A DNA stretch of 64,000 nucleotides from Halobacteriovoraceae bacterium (lineage in GTDB: Bacteria > Bdellovibrionota > Bacteriovoracia > Bacteriovoracales > Bacteriovoracaceae). The stretch spans positions 180,822-244,821 of the forward strand of contig PASP01000006.1 of assembly GCA_002712005.1 (NCBI GenBank), read 5' to 3'. Made by a program: the position numbers and the translations under genes. This document shows positions 17,272 through 24,877 of this stretch, one piece after another (the stretch's first letter is position 1; each line of letters starts with the position of its first letter). The notes below the pieces were generated by a model. That model had not been told where the DNA came from. It was given only the letters and a program-made list of their open reading frames with translations, and searched no databases.

Positions 17272-17718
17272 ATGAGATTTATTTCAGTCTTACGTACTTT
17301 TAGTATTGCCCTACTTTTTGGAGCGGGTTTAGAAATTTCCCAAATGAATCGTCCTAGAAAAGTCATTGGGTTTCTCGATGTCTTTAACCAATGGGACCCT
17401 TCTCTTATTTTTGTCATGATAGGAGCAATCCTTACCAATGGACTTCTCTATATGATTTTTATTAAGAAAGGAAGAATAGATAAAGAAAGGGGACCTCTAT
17501 TTGCTTCCGAGTTTATGCTTCCCCAAAAAAAGAAAGGAGATTTTCCTCTCTTTATAGGATCCGCCCTCTTTGGAATCGGCTGGGGTTTATCGGGATTTTG
17601 CCCTGGTCCTGCCTTAAGCGGCCTCTTTCGTCTTCAAAGTGAATTAATCCTAGTGGCCATCTCCATCATCGCTGGTTTTCTGCTCTATGAAGTAAGTCAG
17701 CTAGTAAAGAAAAACTAA
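17272..17718 (+). CDS. YeeE/YedE (sulfur transport) family membrane protein, second half
   Basis: 148 residues, four hydrophobic helices. The signature GIGWGLSGFCPGPALSGL near residue 110 is the second-half counterpart of the YeeE Cys motif. It pairs with the gene 10 nt upstream to make a complete split YeeE/YedE unit. The start chosen is the ATG at 17272 with AGGA upstream; an overlapping GTG at 17239 would add 11 residues. No sulfur dioxygenase (Blh/ETHE1) or quinone oxidoreductase (Sqr) gene, common partners in such operons, is present; a terminator follows. Confidence 0.9.
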   Translation: MRFISVLRTFSIALLFGAGLEISQMNRPRKVIGFLDVFNQWDPSLIFVMIGAILTNGLLYMIFIKKGRIDKERGPLFASEFMLPQKKKGDFPLFIGSALFGIGWGLSGFCPGPALSGLFRLQSELILVAISIIAGFLLYEVSQLVKKN

Positions 17719-17750
17719 AAAAAAGGAGAGCCCAAACACTCTCCTTCTTT
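17717..17750. terminator. Bidirectional Rho-independent terminator between the YeeE/YedE operon and tyrS
   Basis: Stem AAGGAGAG / CTCTCCTT (17723-17730 and 17739-17746) with an 8-nt loop. An A-run lies on the left and a T-rich stretch on the right, so it can work for both convergent transcripts. Confidence 0.85.
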
Positions 17751-17776
17751 CTTAATATAAATTTTGAGATCAATAC

Positions 17777-19045
17777 CTACTTAAAGGTGACAACGCAATA
17801 ATTCTTCTTTCCTTTTCTAAACACAAGAGAACTCTCACTGGCCAGATCCTTAGAAGTCACGACGTAATCATCTCCTGCCACTTGAATATTATTGAGGTAA
17901 ACCCCCTTTTGTCCTACCGAGCGACGAGCTTCACCCTTTGATTTAAAAAGAGGAAGTTCTGATAAGAGATCAAGAATAGGGATACCGGCTTCAAGAGAGT
18001 CTCTTGTCATTTCAACAGAAGGAACATCGGCAAAAATACTTGCGACTTCTTTATCCGTCACCTTTTCAATGGTTCCGCCAAAGAAGAAGCTAGTCGCTCT
18101 CATGGCAGCATCAAGACCTTCACTGCCGTGGGCAAAGCGAACGACTTCCGTAGCCAGGGCCTTTTGAGCGGCCCTTAAATGAGGTTCACTTTCCGTTTTA
18201 GTCTTAAGCTCTGAAATCTCATCTAGAGAAAGAAAAGTATAGTAAAGGAGATATTGAATCACTTTACTATCATCGCTATTTAGTAGGAATTGATACATTT
18301 GATAAGGACTTGTTTTATCGGCATCAATATAAATCGCTCCCCCTTCAGATTTACCAAATTTCTTTCCAGAAGAATCAGTAACAAGAGGAGTAACCGCGCC
18401 ATAGACTTGCTTTGAGTGAAGTTTTCTCGTGAAATCAATTCCAGCAGTTATATTTCCCCACTGGTCACCCCCTCCCATTTGAAGGGTTACATCAAACTCA
18501 TGGGCCAAATGAGCGAAGTCACAGGCCTGAATCATTTGATAACTAAATTCTGTATAGCTAATACCAGCTTCAGAATTAATACGAGATTTTACTGATTCCT
18601 TGGCCAACATATCAGAGAGACGAAAACGTTTTCCTACAACACGTAAGAATTCAAGAAAGCTAAATTTTCCAATCCAATCATAGTTATTAACGAGAACAGC
18701 TGCATTATCTCCATCAAAACGAAGATATTTAGATAACTGCTTCTTAAGGGCCTCTACATTCTGATTGAGAATATCCCCTTCTAAGAGATTTCTTTCAGCA
18801 CTCTTCCCCGAAGGATCACCAATCATTCCTGTGGCACCCCCAACTAAGATATAGGGAGTATGACCAGCATCTTGAAGACGTTTCATGGTAACGACACTTA
18901 AGAAGTTACCTATTTGAATAGAGGAAGCTGTAGGATCAAAACCAATATAGAATTTAACTTTTTCTTTATCTAGTTTCTCATAGATATCTTCATTTGATAC
19001 ATTTTCAATAAGACCACGATACTTTAATTCTTCCGATAATTTCAT
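17777..19045 (-). CDS. tyrS: Tyrosyl-tRNA synthetase
   Basis: 422 residues. Class I synthetase charging tRNA-Tyr. Seen: IGFDPTASS then QIGN at residues 44-47 in the place of the HIGH motif, GGATGMIGDPSGKSAER, the tyrosine-binding EFSYQMIQACDF and QMGGGDQWGNITAG, the KFGKS motif near residue 230, and a C-terminal S4-like RNA-binding domain (GEARRSVGQKGVYLNN). The replacement of the first His of HIGH by Gln is unusual among the TyrRS I know. The start ATG has AAGGAAG upstream. Confidence 0.97.
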   Translation of the reverse strand: MKLSEELKYRGLIENVSNEDIYEKLDKEKVKFYIGFDPTASSIQIGNFLSVVTMKRLQDAGHTPYILVGGATGMIGDPSGKSAERNLLEGDILNQNVEALKKQLSKYLRFDGDNAAVLVNNYDWIGKFSFLEFLRVVGKRFRLSDMLAKESVKSRINSEAGISYTEFSYQMIQACDFAHLAHEFDVTLQMGGGDQWGNITAGIDFTRKLHSKQVYGAVTPLVTDSSGKKFGKSEGGAIYIDADKTSPYQMYQFLLNSDDSKVIQYLLYYTFLSLDEISELKTKTESEPHLRAAQKALATEVVRFAHGSEGLDAAMRATSFFFGGTIEKVTDKEVASIFADVPSVEMTRDSLEAGIPILDLLSELPLFKSKGEARRSVGQKGVYLNNIQVAGDDYVVTSKDLASESSLVFRKGKKNYCVVTFK

Positions 19046-19075
19046 CTACACTACTTCCTTAACTTCGTTTTTTAT

Positions 19076-19606
19076 TTATTCATTCCAATGGTACTTCGTC
19101 ACTTGATAAAGAGCTCCATCAACTTCCATCTGCGCTATTCCCGTAACAGGAAATGGCCCTAACCATAGGGTGCCCGCATCCGCAAAAGCTTCTTTGTAAA
19201 CTTCATAGACTTGGGTACTAATAGCAGCGGCGGTGATACGACAGGTTAGAGTCTTCCCAACAGGAAGCTCTAAATATTCGTGAACTCCACCAAATTGTAA
19301 ACAAAGTCCAACCATGACTCCGGCCGTTTCCATTGTAATAATGGAGCTTTCGTCGAGGACTTCTGTATGTTCAGCAACCATCTGTCCCTCAGTAAAGAAC
19401 TGAGTAAGCTGAGTCATAGAACCTTGATCGTAGTGAGTATACCTCATCTTTAAAGAAGATGCTTGAGAATTTACGCGACCAGAATATTCAATCAAGTCAC
19501 CTACTCTCTGTGACGATGCTTCTGCAGAAAAAGTAAAGATGAAGAAAATTGAAAAGCAAAGTGTAAAGCAAAGAGAAAAGAATCTTAAACGTCCTAAAGC
19601 ATGCAT
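19076..19606 (-). CDS. Secreted hypothetical protein
   Basis: 176 residues with a long signal peptide (hydrophobic core FSLCFTLCFSIFFIFTFSAEA, cut likely after AEASS). The mature part, about 140 residues, looks beta-rich with two Cys (LCLQFGG, TCRITA) and no recognised motif. It may act in the periplasm. The start codon is immediately preceded by a compound hairpin that holds the G-rich stretch which could serve as ribosome binding site. It is 30 nt upstream of tyrS, so it may be co-transcribed with it. Unknown function. Confidence 0.65.
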   Translation of the reverse strand: MHALGRLRFFSLCFTLCFSIFFIFTFSAEASSQRVGDLIEYSGRVNSQASSLKMRYTHYDQGSMTQLTQFFTEGQMVAEHTEVLDESSIITMETAGVMVGLCLQFGGVHEYLELPVGKTLTCRITAAAISTQVYEVYKEAFADAGTLWLGPFPVTGIAQMEVDGALYQVTKYHWNE

Positions 19607-19608
19607 AA

Positions 19609-19654
19609 AAGCCCCCAGATAAATAGATAGTACTCTATTTTTAAACGGGGCTTA
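19609..19654 (-). promoter_or_regulatory. Compound hairpin just upstream of the secreted protein gene
   Basis: Outer arms AAGCCCC (19609-19615) and GGGGCTT (19648-19654), and an inner stem AAATAG / CTATTT (19622-19627, 19637-19642). On the minus strand the outer arm is followed by TTTT and then ATG of the 19606 gene. It could be an attenuator or hide the start region. Confidence 0.45.
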
Positions 19655-19671
19655 CAGATTGTAAATAAAAC

Positions 19672-19695
19672 TGCATAACTTAGGCGCTATGCAGC
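19672..19695 (-). terminator. Likely terminator of the thiolase gene
   Basis: Stem CTGCATA / TATGCAG (19672-19678, 19689-19695), loop of 10 nt, followed on the minus strand by TTTTATTT. It lies about 40 nt after the thiolase stop codon. Confidence 0.65.
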
Positions 19696-19734
19696 TTTAA
19701 CTGGAATCTTAAGGAATTATGAAATAGGAAAGCC

Positions 19735-21006
19735 CTATTTTTCAACAATGGCCGTTACACCCATCCCACCGGCCGTACAAACGCTAATAAGTCCGCGACC
19801 ACTGCCTTTTTGATTAATCATTTTTGCAAGAGAGCCAACAATTCTCGCCCCCGTTGCTCCAAAAGGATGGCCTAAGGCCAAAGAACCACCAAAAACATTT
19901 AATTTTGAACGATCAATTGAACCAAGGGCGCCTTCAAGTCCAAGTTTCTGTTTACAGAAGTCCTCGTCCTCCCAAGCTTTTAGCGTACAAAGAACTTGAG
20001 CAGCAAAGGCCTCATGAATTTCATAGAAGTCAAAATCCTGTAGAGTGAGTCCGGCCTGTTTTAAAAGTTTAGGAACCGCATAGGCAGGGGCCATAAGTAG
20101 ACCTTCATCACCTACGTAATCCACAGCAGCACTTTGCCCATAGCTTAAGTAAGCCTGTACCTCTAAACCGTGTTCTGCTGCATATTCTTCAGAGCAAAGA
20201 AAAACACAGGCGGCTCCGTCTGTTAAAGGAGTGGAATTGGCGGCCGTTAAGGTCCCCATTTCACTGCGATCAAAACAAGGCTTAAGTTTTGCCAATTTAT
20301 CTAGGCCCGTATCCGGTCTTAAAATACCATCACGCTCAAGGCCACCAAAAGGAATAATTAAATCGTCATAGAAGCCGTCATTATAAGCTTTTGCTGCTTT
20401 TTGATGAGACTCATAGGCCAATTGATCTTGGTCGGCACGAGCAATCTTCCAGCGCTTGGCCATAACTTCGCATGACTCTCCCATGGAAAGTCCCGTACGC
20501 GGCTCTTTAATTGCTGGTAGAACAGGCAAAAGGTCACTAGGTCGCAGCCCGGCCAAGGCCTTAAGCTTATCCCCAGTGGAACGAGAATAATTAATTTTAC
20601 TCAGGGTATCCGAAAAGGACTTCTTAAATTCCACAGGAATATCTGAATTTGTATCGCAACCACCGGCAACGCCAGATTCCATCATTCCTGTAGAGATTTT
20701 GGCCGCAATAATCAGGGCCGCTTCAAGAGAAGTCCCACATGCCTTTTGAAGATCTGTTGCAGGAGTATCATAGCCAAGTCCAGCATCAATAGTACATTCT
20801 CTGGCCAATGAAAAATCAGAGGAGTGCTTACTAACTGCACCTAACATCACTTCCCCAATGGGTAATTGATCAAGCCCTAGATCATTCTTAAGACCCTCTA
20901 ATGCTTTCGTCATTAAATCTTTATTTGAATATTTTAAATATTTTGTACCAGAGCGCGCAAAGGGAATTCTCTTTCCTTTTACGATACATACTTTTCTTCC
21001 GTTCAT
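19735..21006 (-). CDS. fadI: Acetyl-CoA acyltransferase (thiolase), FadI-like
   Basis: 423 residues, within the range of FadI/mitochondrial trifunctional beta-type thiolases. Catalyses the last, thiolytic step of fatty-acid beta-oxidation, or the reverse condensation. Hallmarks: N-terminal RIPFARSGT, nucleophile Cys in LQKACGTSLEAA near residue 89, MGESCEVMAKRW, NEA-type motif as YEIHEAFAAQVL, and the C-terminal GGSLALGHPFGATGARI and CTAGGMG with the second catalytic Cys. Ribosome binding site GGATGGAG upstream of ATG. No fadJ-like partner is in the window. The gene symbol is by similarity of length and motifs and is less certain than the family. Confidence 0.9.
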   Translation of the reverse strand: MNGRKVCIVKGKRIPFARSGTKYLKYSNKDLMTKALEGLKNDLGLDQLPIGEVMLGAVSKHSSDFSLARECTIDAGLGYDTPATDLQKACGTSLEAALIIAAKISTGMMESGVAGGCDTNSDIPVEFKKSFSDTLSKINYSRSTGDKLKALAGLRPSDLLPVLPAIKEPRTGLSMGESCEVMAKRWKIARADQDQLAYESHQKAAKAYNDGFYDDLIIPFGGLERDGILRPDTGLDKLAKLKPCFDRSEMGTLTAANSTPLTDGAACVFLCSEEYAAEHGLEVQAYLSYGQSAAVDYVGDEGLLMAPAYAVPKLLKQAGLTLQDFDFYEIHEAFAAQVLCTLKAWEDEDFCKQKLGLEGALGSIDRSKLNVFGGSLALGHPFGATGARIVGSLAKMINQKGSGRGLISVCTAGGMGVTAIVEK

Positions 21007-21129
21007 GCTCCATCCTTTTGTTTAATTAAGTTATATTGAGTTGTCGATAGTTTTAGATTTCAATCATTATAAAACAGCTTAGTCATGGAACAAACTTCGG
21101 TAAGAAGATCCCATAGACCTAGATCAAGA

Positions 21130-22482
21130 TTACTCAAAAGAAACACGATCCACACTTAAGAAGGGAAATTGATAACGGTACTGATCAAACCATCCATCAC
21201 TTACACAGGCATGTCCCCCTAAGCCCCAGCCTTCACCCCAACTATTGGCCACGACAGTACAATGCTTACCCTGCTTGGCCCATAATTTTTGGGGGAGATC
21301 CATAACCCCTACCAAGACGAGGGCATGTCCAGCCGCGTGACGAGATGGGGAGAGAATTCGAAACTCATCGGGCTCTCCATTTAAAAAGACATATCCCTCG
21401 TTTTCAAAGAAGGCGTCATTTAAGCGAAATCCACCTATCACAGGTTTTCCCTCACGTATGGCCGTTTGAATTTCTTGCCTGGATTTTAATTTTGAGAAAG
21501 ATTGTACTTTGGCCTGTCCCAGCTTACAGCTTGGAGCAAGGGGAATATGAGTTTCATTATTTTGTTTATCCATTTGTGTGTAAGGACAGTGGTCTTCACT
21601 GGGAATACGGAAGCGAAATCCATTCAATGGCCAAGAACCCTTTTTGGAACAGGGAGACTTCTGACACTTAGGTTTAGAAGCGTAATAGAAGAATTGCTCC
21701 GATAGATCTTTTTCACCAACTTGAGGATAGGCCAAAATCTCCATGGCCCGAACAGCGGCAAAAGCAGAGCAGGTAGATCTCTTTCCTTGGGATCGAATAG
21801 GCAGACGAAAAGAAGGAGAGAGAATATTATAATCAAGCTTTAAAGAATCAAGCTCTTTAGTTTTATTCTCAGAAATACTTTGAGAAGCGTCTGACTGCGC
21901 CTCTGTTACTGAAATCGTTTCTTTTTGAAAATCAGATAAATTGGTGAGATCTTCCTTTAAAGCGGGTAAGTTCTTCTTTAATTTTAGTTTTTCTCTATGC
22001 CAAAGATCTAGAATTTCTTTCTTCTTTTGGATCAACTTCTTCTCAAGTTTTTGCGTGTTCTCAACCCATCTCGTTTGCTGGCCTTTCTTTTCATTCATCC
22101 ATGATGAGCTAGATTTCTTTGCGAGCACTTTATCCTTTTTATTCTTTGCAAGCCACTTCCTTCTCTCTTCCAAAAGAGCAGCGACTTTGGCCTCTCCAAC
22201 GGTTTGTGGGGGTTTCTTTGTCACTTTTGTTTGCTGGTTATTTCCTTTCTTCCTCTCCTTTTTATCTCCTTGGAACGACTCTTTTTCCCTAGTGTCCCAT
22301 TGAAAATCTAGAGAGAAATCCTTTTTAAGCTGAATATTCAACTGCTCTATAAAAAGGCGTTCATGGTCAGGCTTTTTTAAAGGAGGTATCGGACTTTGCG
22401 TTCTTGCTTGAAGGTTAAGAATATAGGTGGCGATGAATCCCAAGAAAATGACTCTTGAGAAATTCTGTAGCAGATGAATCAT
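21130..22482 (-). CDS. Secreted papain-like (C1 family) cysteine protease
   Basis: 450 residues. The signal peptide/anchor (FLGFIATYILNLQA) is followed by about 190 residues of charged, Lys/Gln-rich sequence that is probably a propeptide. The catalytic domain starts near residue 222: Gln232 (oxyanion hole) and Cys238 in SQGKRSTCSAFAA, His386 in HAAGHALVLVGV, Asn413 in VANSWGEGWG. All four C1 catalytic residues are in the right order and spacing. It has extra Cys in the domain, likely disulfides. This is the type of exported protease expected in a prey-degrading bacterium (inference). Its promoter region carries a palindrome across the -10 box. Confidence 0.9.
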   Translation of the reverse strand: MIHLLQNFSRVIFLGFIATYILNLQARTQSPIPPLKKPDHERLFIEQLNIQLKKDFSLDFQWDTREKESFQGDKKERKKGNNQQTKVTKKPPQTVGEAKVAALLEERRKWLAKNKKDKVLAKKSSSSWMNEKKGQQTRWVENTQKLEKKLIQKKKEILDLWHREKLKLKKNLPALKEDLTNLSDFQKETISVTEAQSDASQSISENKTKELDSLKLDYNILSPSFRLPIRSQGKRSTCSAFAAVRAMEILAYPQVGEKDLSEQFFYYASKPKCQKSPCSKKGSWPLNGFRFRIPSEDHCPYTQMDKQNNETHIPLAPSCKLGQAKVQSFSKLKSRQEIQTAIREGKPVIGGFRLNDAFFENEGYVFLNGEPDEFRILSPSRHAAGHALVLVGVMDLPQKLWAKQGKHCTVVANSWGEGWGLGGHACVSDGWFDQYRYQFPFLSVDRVSFE

Positions 22483-22500
22483 AAATTATCCTAGTCGAGA

Positions 22501-22529
22501 AAAGCTTATTCATTATAAACAAGCTTTTC
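22501..22529 (-). promoter_or_regulatory. Palindrome over the -10 box of the papain-like protease gene
   Basis: Perfect 8-bp arms AAAAGCTT (22501-22508) and AAGCTTTT (22522-22529) flank a 13-nt spacer that contains TATAAT on the minus strand (22518-22513). The start codon lies 18 nt downstream, with AGGATA as ribosome binding site. It is a good candidate operator for regulated protease expression. Confidence 0.5.
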
Positions 22530-22641
22530 TTAATAGATAAATAAATCCTCTAAAAAAAAACGACAGTCTTCACGTCTCCCTCTAATTTGATCAAGAATTA
22601 AGTTATTTCCAACTCATCTTGCTTAGGCCTATTATAGATTT

Positions 22642-23664
22642 ATGAAAAATCTCATTCGCCTTCGGCAGAGTTTCTTTTACCGACTTATCCTTCTAAGCTT
22701 TGTTCTTTATATAGAAAGCGGTCTTGCCTATGTGGGAGAAATTACCTCACTGCAAGGTCAAGTTCGAAGTCAGCAACAACCCCTCGAAAAAGGGGCAAAG
22801 ATTAATGCTCCTGATCTAATAGAGACCTTAAATCAATCCGTGGTAGAAATACTGCTCACTGATGAAACGCGAATCATTCTTGGAGCGAATACCAAACTCA
22901 AATTGGAAAAAGTTCAACATCAAGAAATGGTAAGAAAAGATCACTTCATTCTCTTAAGAGGAAAATTACGCGTCCATATGAAAAGAAAGAGAAGACTTGG
23001 GGAAGAAATTATTTATAGTACGGCCATGAATCAATTCAATATATTCTCAACTGACTTTATTATTCAGACTTATGAAATTGAATCAACTCCCAGCACGGAT
23101 GCCCTCGTACTTAAGGGAAATATTGAAGTCTCTGGAGCAGGCTTTGAACCGTTTAGCTTAAAAACAGGAGAATACTTCAATTCCCAAGTATTGGTTCTCA
23201 AAGGAAAGCAATCCCTAATGAAACTCAATGATTTTGGAATTGAACATTTTGAAAAAATTGATCTTGAAAACTCAGCTCATCAAAACTTCTTCCCTCCTCT
23301 CTATGATGCTCATTCCTCTTCACTAAAACCTATTGTCTTTCAAAACCCCACTTCCCACACTCTTAGCGCAAAAGAGAGTGATCGAGGGCAAACGAAACAA
23401 GTTCCCACCCGTAGGCTCCCCCTCAAAAGAGTCGTGAGAACAAGTCCCCCTCCGAAGAGCGTAGATTATACCCATGAGAGATATAACTATGATGTCGAAA
23501 GAGAGCCTCAAGATATCCAAGAGGTCTTGGTCAACAGAAGAATCAACCTTGAAAAGAATCGATGCTTTGGCTTTCGTTATGAACGCATCAGAGTTTTAAA
23601 TAAATATACGGATAAGAGAATTAGATTTGAGAGAAAGTGTGATGAGTTCCAATACCATTTATAG
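22642..23664 (+). CDS. Exported FecR-domain protein
   Basis: 340 residues with an N-terminal signal peptide (FYRLILLSFVLYIESGLA). Residues about 30-190 form a FecR domain (VGEITSLQGQVRSQQQPLEKGAKI, TDETRIILGANTKLKLE, FILLRGKLRVHM, FSTDFIIQTYE... DALVLKGNIEVSG). The rest is a Pro/Arg-rich linker and a short basic C-terminal region with two Cys (RCFGFRYERI, RKCDEFQ). It probably acts in the periplasm or on the envelope. A TATTAT box ends 6 nt before the ATG and there is no ribosome binding site, suggesting a leaderless transcript. It overlaps the next gene by 23 nt. Confidence 0.78.
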   Translation: MKNLIRLRQSFFYRLILLSFVLYIESGLAYVGEITSLQGQVRSQQQPLEKGAKINAPDLIETLNQSVVEILLTDETRIILGANTKLKLEKVQHQEMVRKDHFILLRGKLRVHMKRKRRLGEEIIYSTAMNQFNIFSTDFIIQTYEIESTPSTDALVLKGNIEVSGAGFEPFSLKTGEYFNSQVLVLKGKQSLMKLNDFGIEHFEKIDLENSAHQNFFPPLYDAHSSSLKPIVFQNPTSHTLSAKESDRGQTKQVPTRRLPLKRVVRTSPPPKSVDYTHERYNYDVEREPQDIQEVLVNRRINLEKNRCFGFRYERIRVLNKYTDKRIRFERKCDEFQYHL

Positions 23665-23983
23665 ATCTGTTATATTCATCCTATTGACTTACACCTTATC
23701 AGGGTGTGGCTCTTTAAATATATTTCAGTCAGATAAGGATAAACACTCCCAATCTCTCCACCAAAGCCCTACTGATAGGAAGAGTCACTTGGGCCCTGAA
23801 TCAAGAAAGGGCGAATCATCCCCTAGTCAGCTGAGCCACTATCCCTGTAAGATATTAAAACACCCCACTGATCATCTCTTTAGAATTGAAATTAAGGGAA
23901 TGCCCATCAACAAGAACTACTATATTTATGATGAGGCCAATAAAATCACTCATCTTCTCAAAGCCGAAGGCAAGTGTAAGTAG
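23642..23983 (+). CDS. Small lipoprotein
   Basis: 113 residues from the ATG at 23642. Signal peptide IYRSVIFILLTYTLSGC with a clean lipobox LSGC, so Cys is lipidated and the mature part starts CGSLNIFQSDKDK. The mature protein is about 90 residues, polar at first, ending in a small domain with two further Cys (YPCKILK, EGKCK). The residue after Cys is Gly, which favours outer-membrane sorting. It overlaps the FecR-domain gene by 23 nt, so the two are translationally linked and may work together. A longer start at 23627 is possible. Confidence 0.7.
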   Translation: MSSNTIYRSVIFILLTYTLSGCGSLNIFQSDKDKHSQSLHQSPTDRKSHLGPESRKGESSPSQLSHYPCKILKHPTDHLFRIEIKGMPINKNYYIYDEANKITHLLKAEGKCK

Positions 23984-24016
23984 TCGATCCATCCCTTAGG
24001 CCTTATAATACACTCT

Positions 24017-24856
24017 ATGGATATAAATCAGAAAATTACCATCCTTAGCGATGAAAAAGCAGCTCTTTCCCAAAAGGATGCCGACAAACACATTCGAAGA
24101 GAGACTTGCTATACCTGTTGGAGAAAGAAGTCTCTTTGCTTTTGTGAGCATATTAAACCCTTCCCAACCCAAACTGAATTTGTTTTACTCATGCATCCCA
24201 AAGAGGCCAAAAAGCAAAAATTAGGAACAGGAAGACTTAGCCATGCGGCCTTAATCAACTCACAAATCATAACAGATGTTAATTTAGACCATAATCAGCA
24301 GATGAAGGATTTACTTGCCGACCCTACTCGCCATGTCATGCTCATGTATCCCGCAGCAGATGCCGTATCTATTGATGAAAGCGAAGAGTACCCTACTGTT
24401 TTACAAAGAGAAATTATAGATAAGAAAAAGAAGTTAACTCTTCTCTTACTCGATGCTACATGGCCATGTGCAAAGAAAATGATGAAGCTTAGCACCTGTC
24501 TACATCATCTCCCCAAAGTAAGCTTTACTCAGACTTACAAAGGGCGCTTTCTTATCAAACATCAACCCAATGAAAATTGCCTATCTACATTAGAGACCAT
24601 TTATCACAGTATTCAAGGTCTAAAGCGCATGGGTCATGAAAAAGAACTTATAAATCAAGACCCCCCCTTGGAAAATAATTTATTGGAACTCATGGATAAA
24701 ATGATCGCTTTTCAAATCAAGTGCGCAACCGATCCCAATATCCCCAGTTCTCGCGGTACTAAATCTAAAGTTAGACCTACCCAGGTAAGAGTTCGGGCCA
24801 AGAGGCATCGACTCTTTTATTATGACCTAGAAAAAAGCCCAGTGGGTGACAAATAA
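24017..24856 (+). CDS. DTW-domain protein (tRNA-uridine aminocarboxypropyltransferase)
   Basis: 279 residues. The DTW/TapT family adds an aminocarboxypropyl group from SAM to uridine in tRNA (acp3U). Seen: the Cys cluster CYTCWRKKSLCFC near residue 32, HPKEAKKQKLGTGRLSHAAL, and the name-giving motif as DATWPCAKKMM near residue 152. The C-terminal basic tail (RGTKSKVRPTQVRVRAKRHR) may help RNA binding. A TATAAT box ends 7 nt upstream of the ATG and no ribosome binding site is seen. It is followed after 21 nt by glutathione reductase. Confidence 0.88.
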   Translation: MDINQKITILSDEKAALSQKDADKHIRRETCYTCWRKKSLCFCEHIKPFPTQTEFVLLMHPKEAKKQKLGTGRLSHAALINSQIITDVNLDHNQQMKDLLADPTRHVMLMYPAADAVSIDESEEYPTVLQREIIDKKKKLTLLLLDATWPCAKKMMKLSTCLHHLPKVSFTQTYKGRFLIKHQPNENCLSTLETIYHSIQGLKRMGHEKELINQDPPLENNLLELMDKMIAFQIKCATDPNIPSSRGTKSKVRPTQVRVRAKRHRLFYYDLEKSPVGDK

Positions 24857-24877
24857 GTTAAGGCTAAAGGATATATT

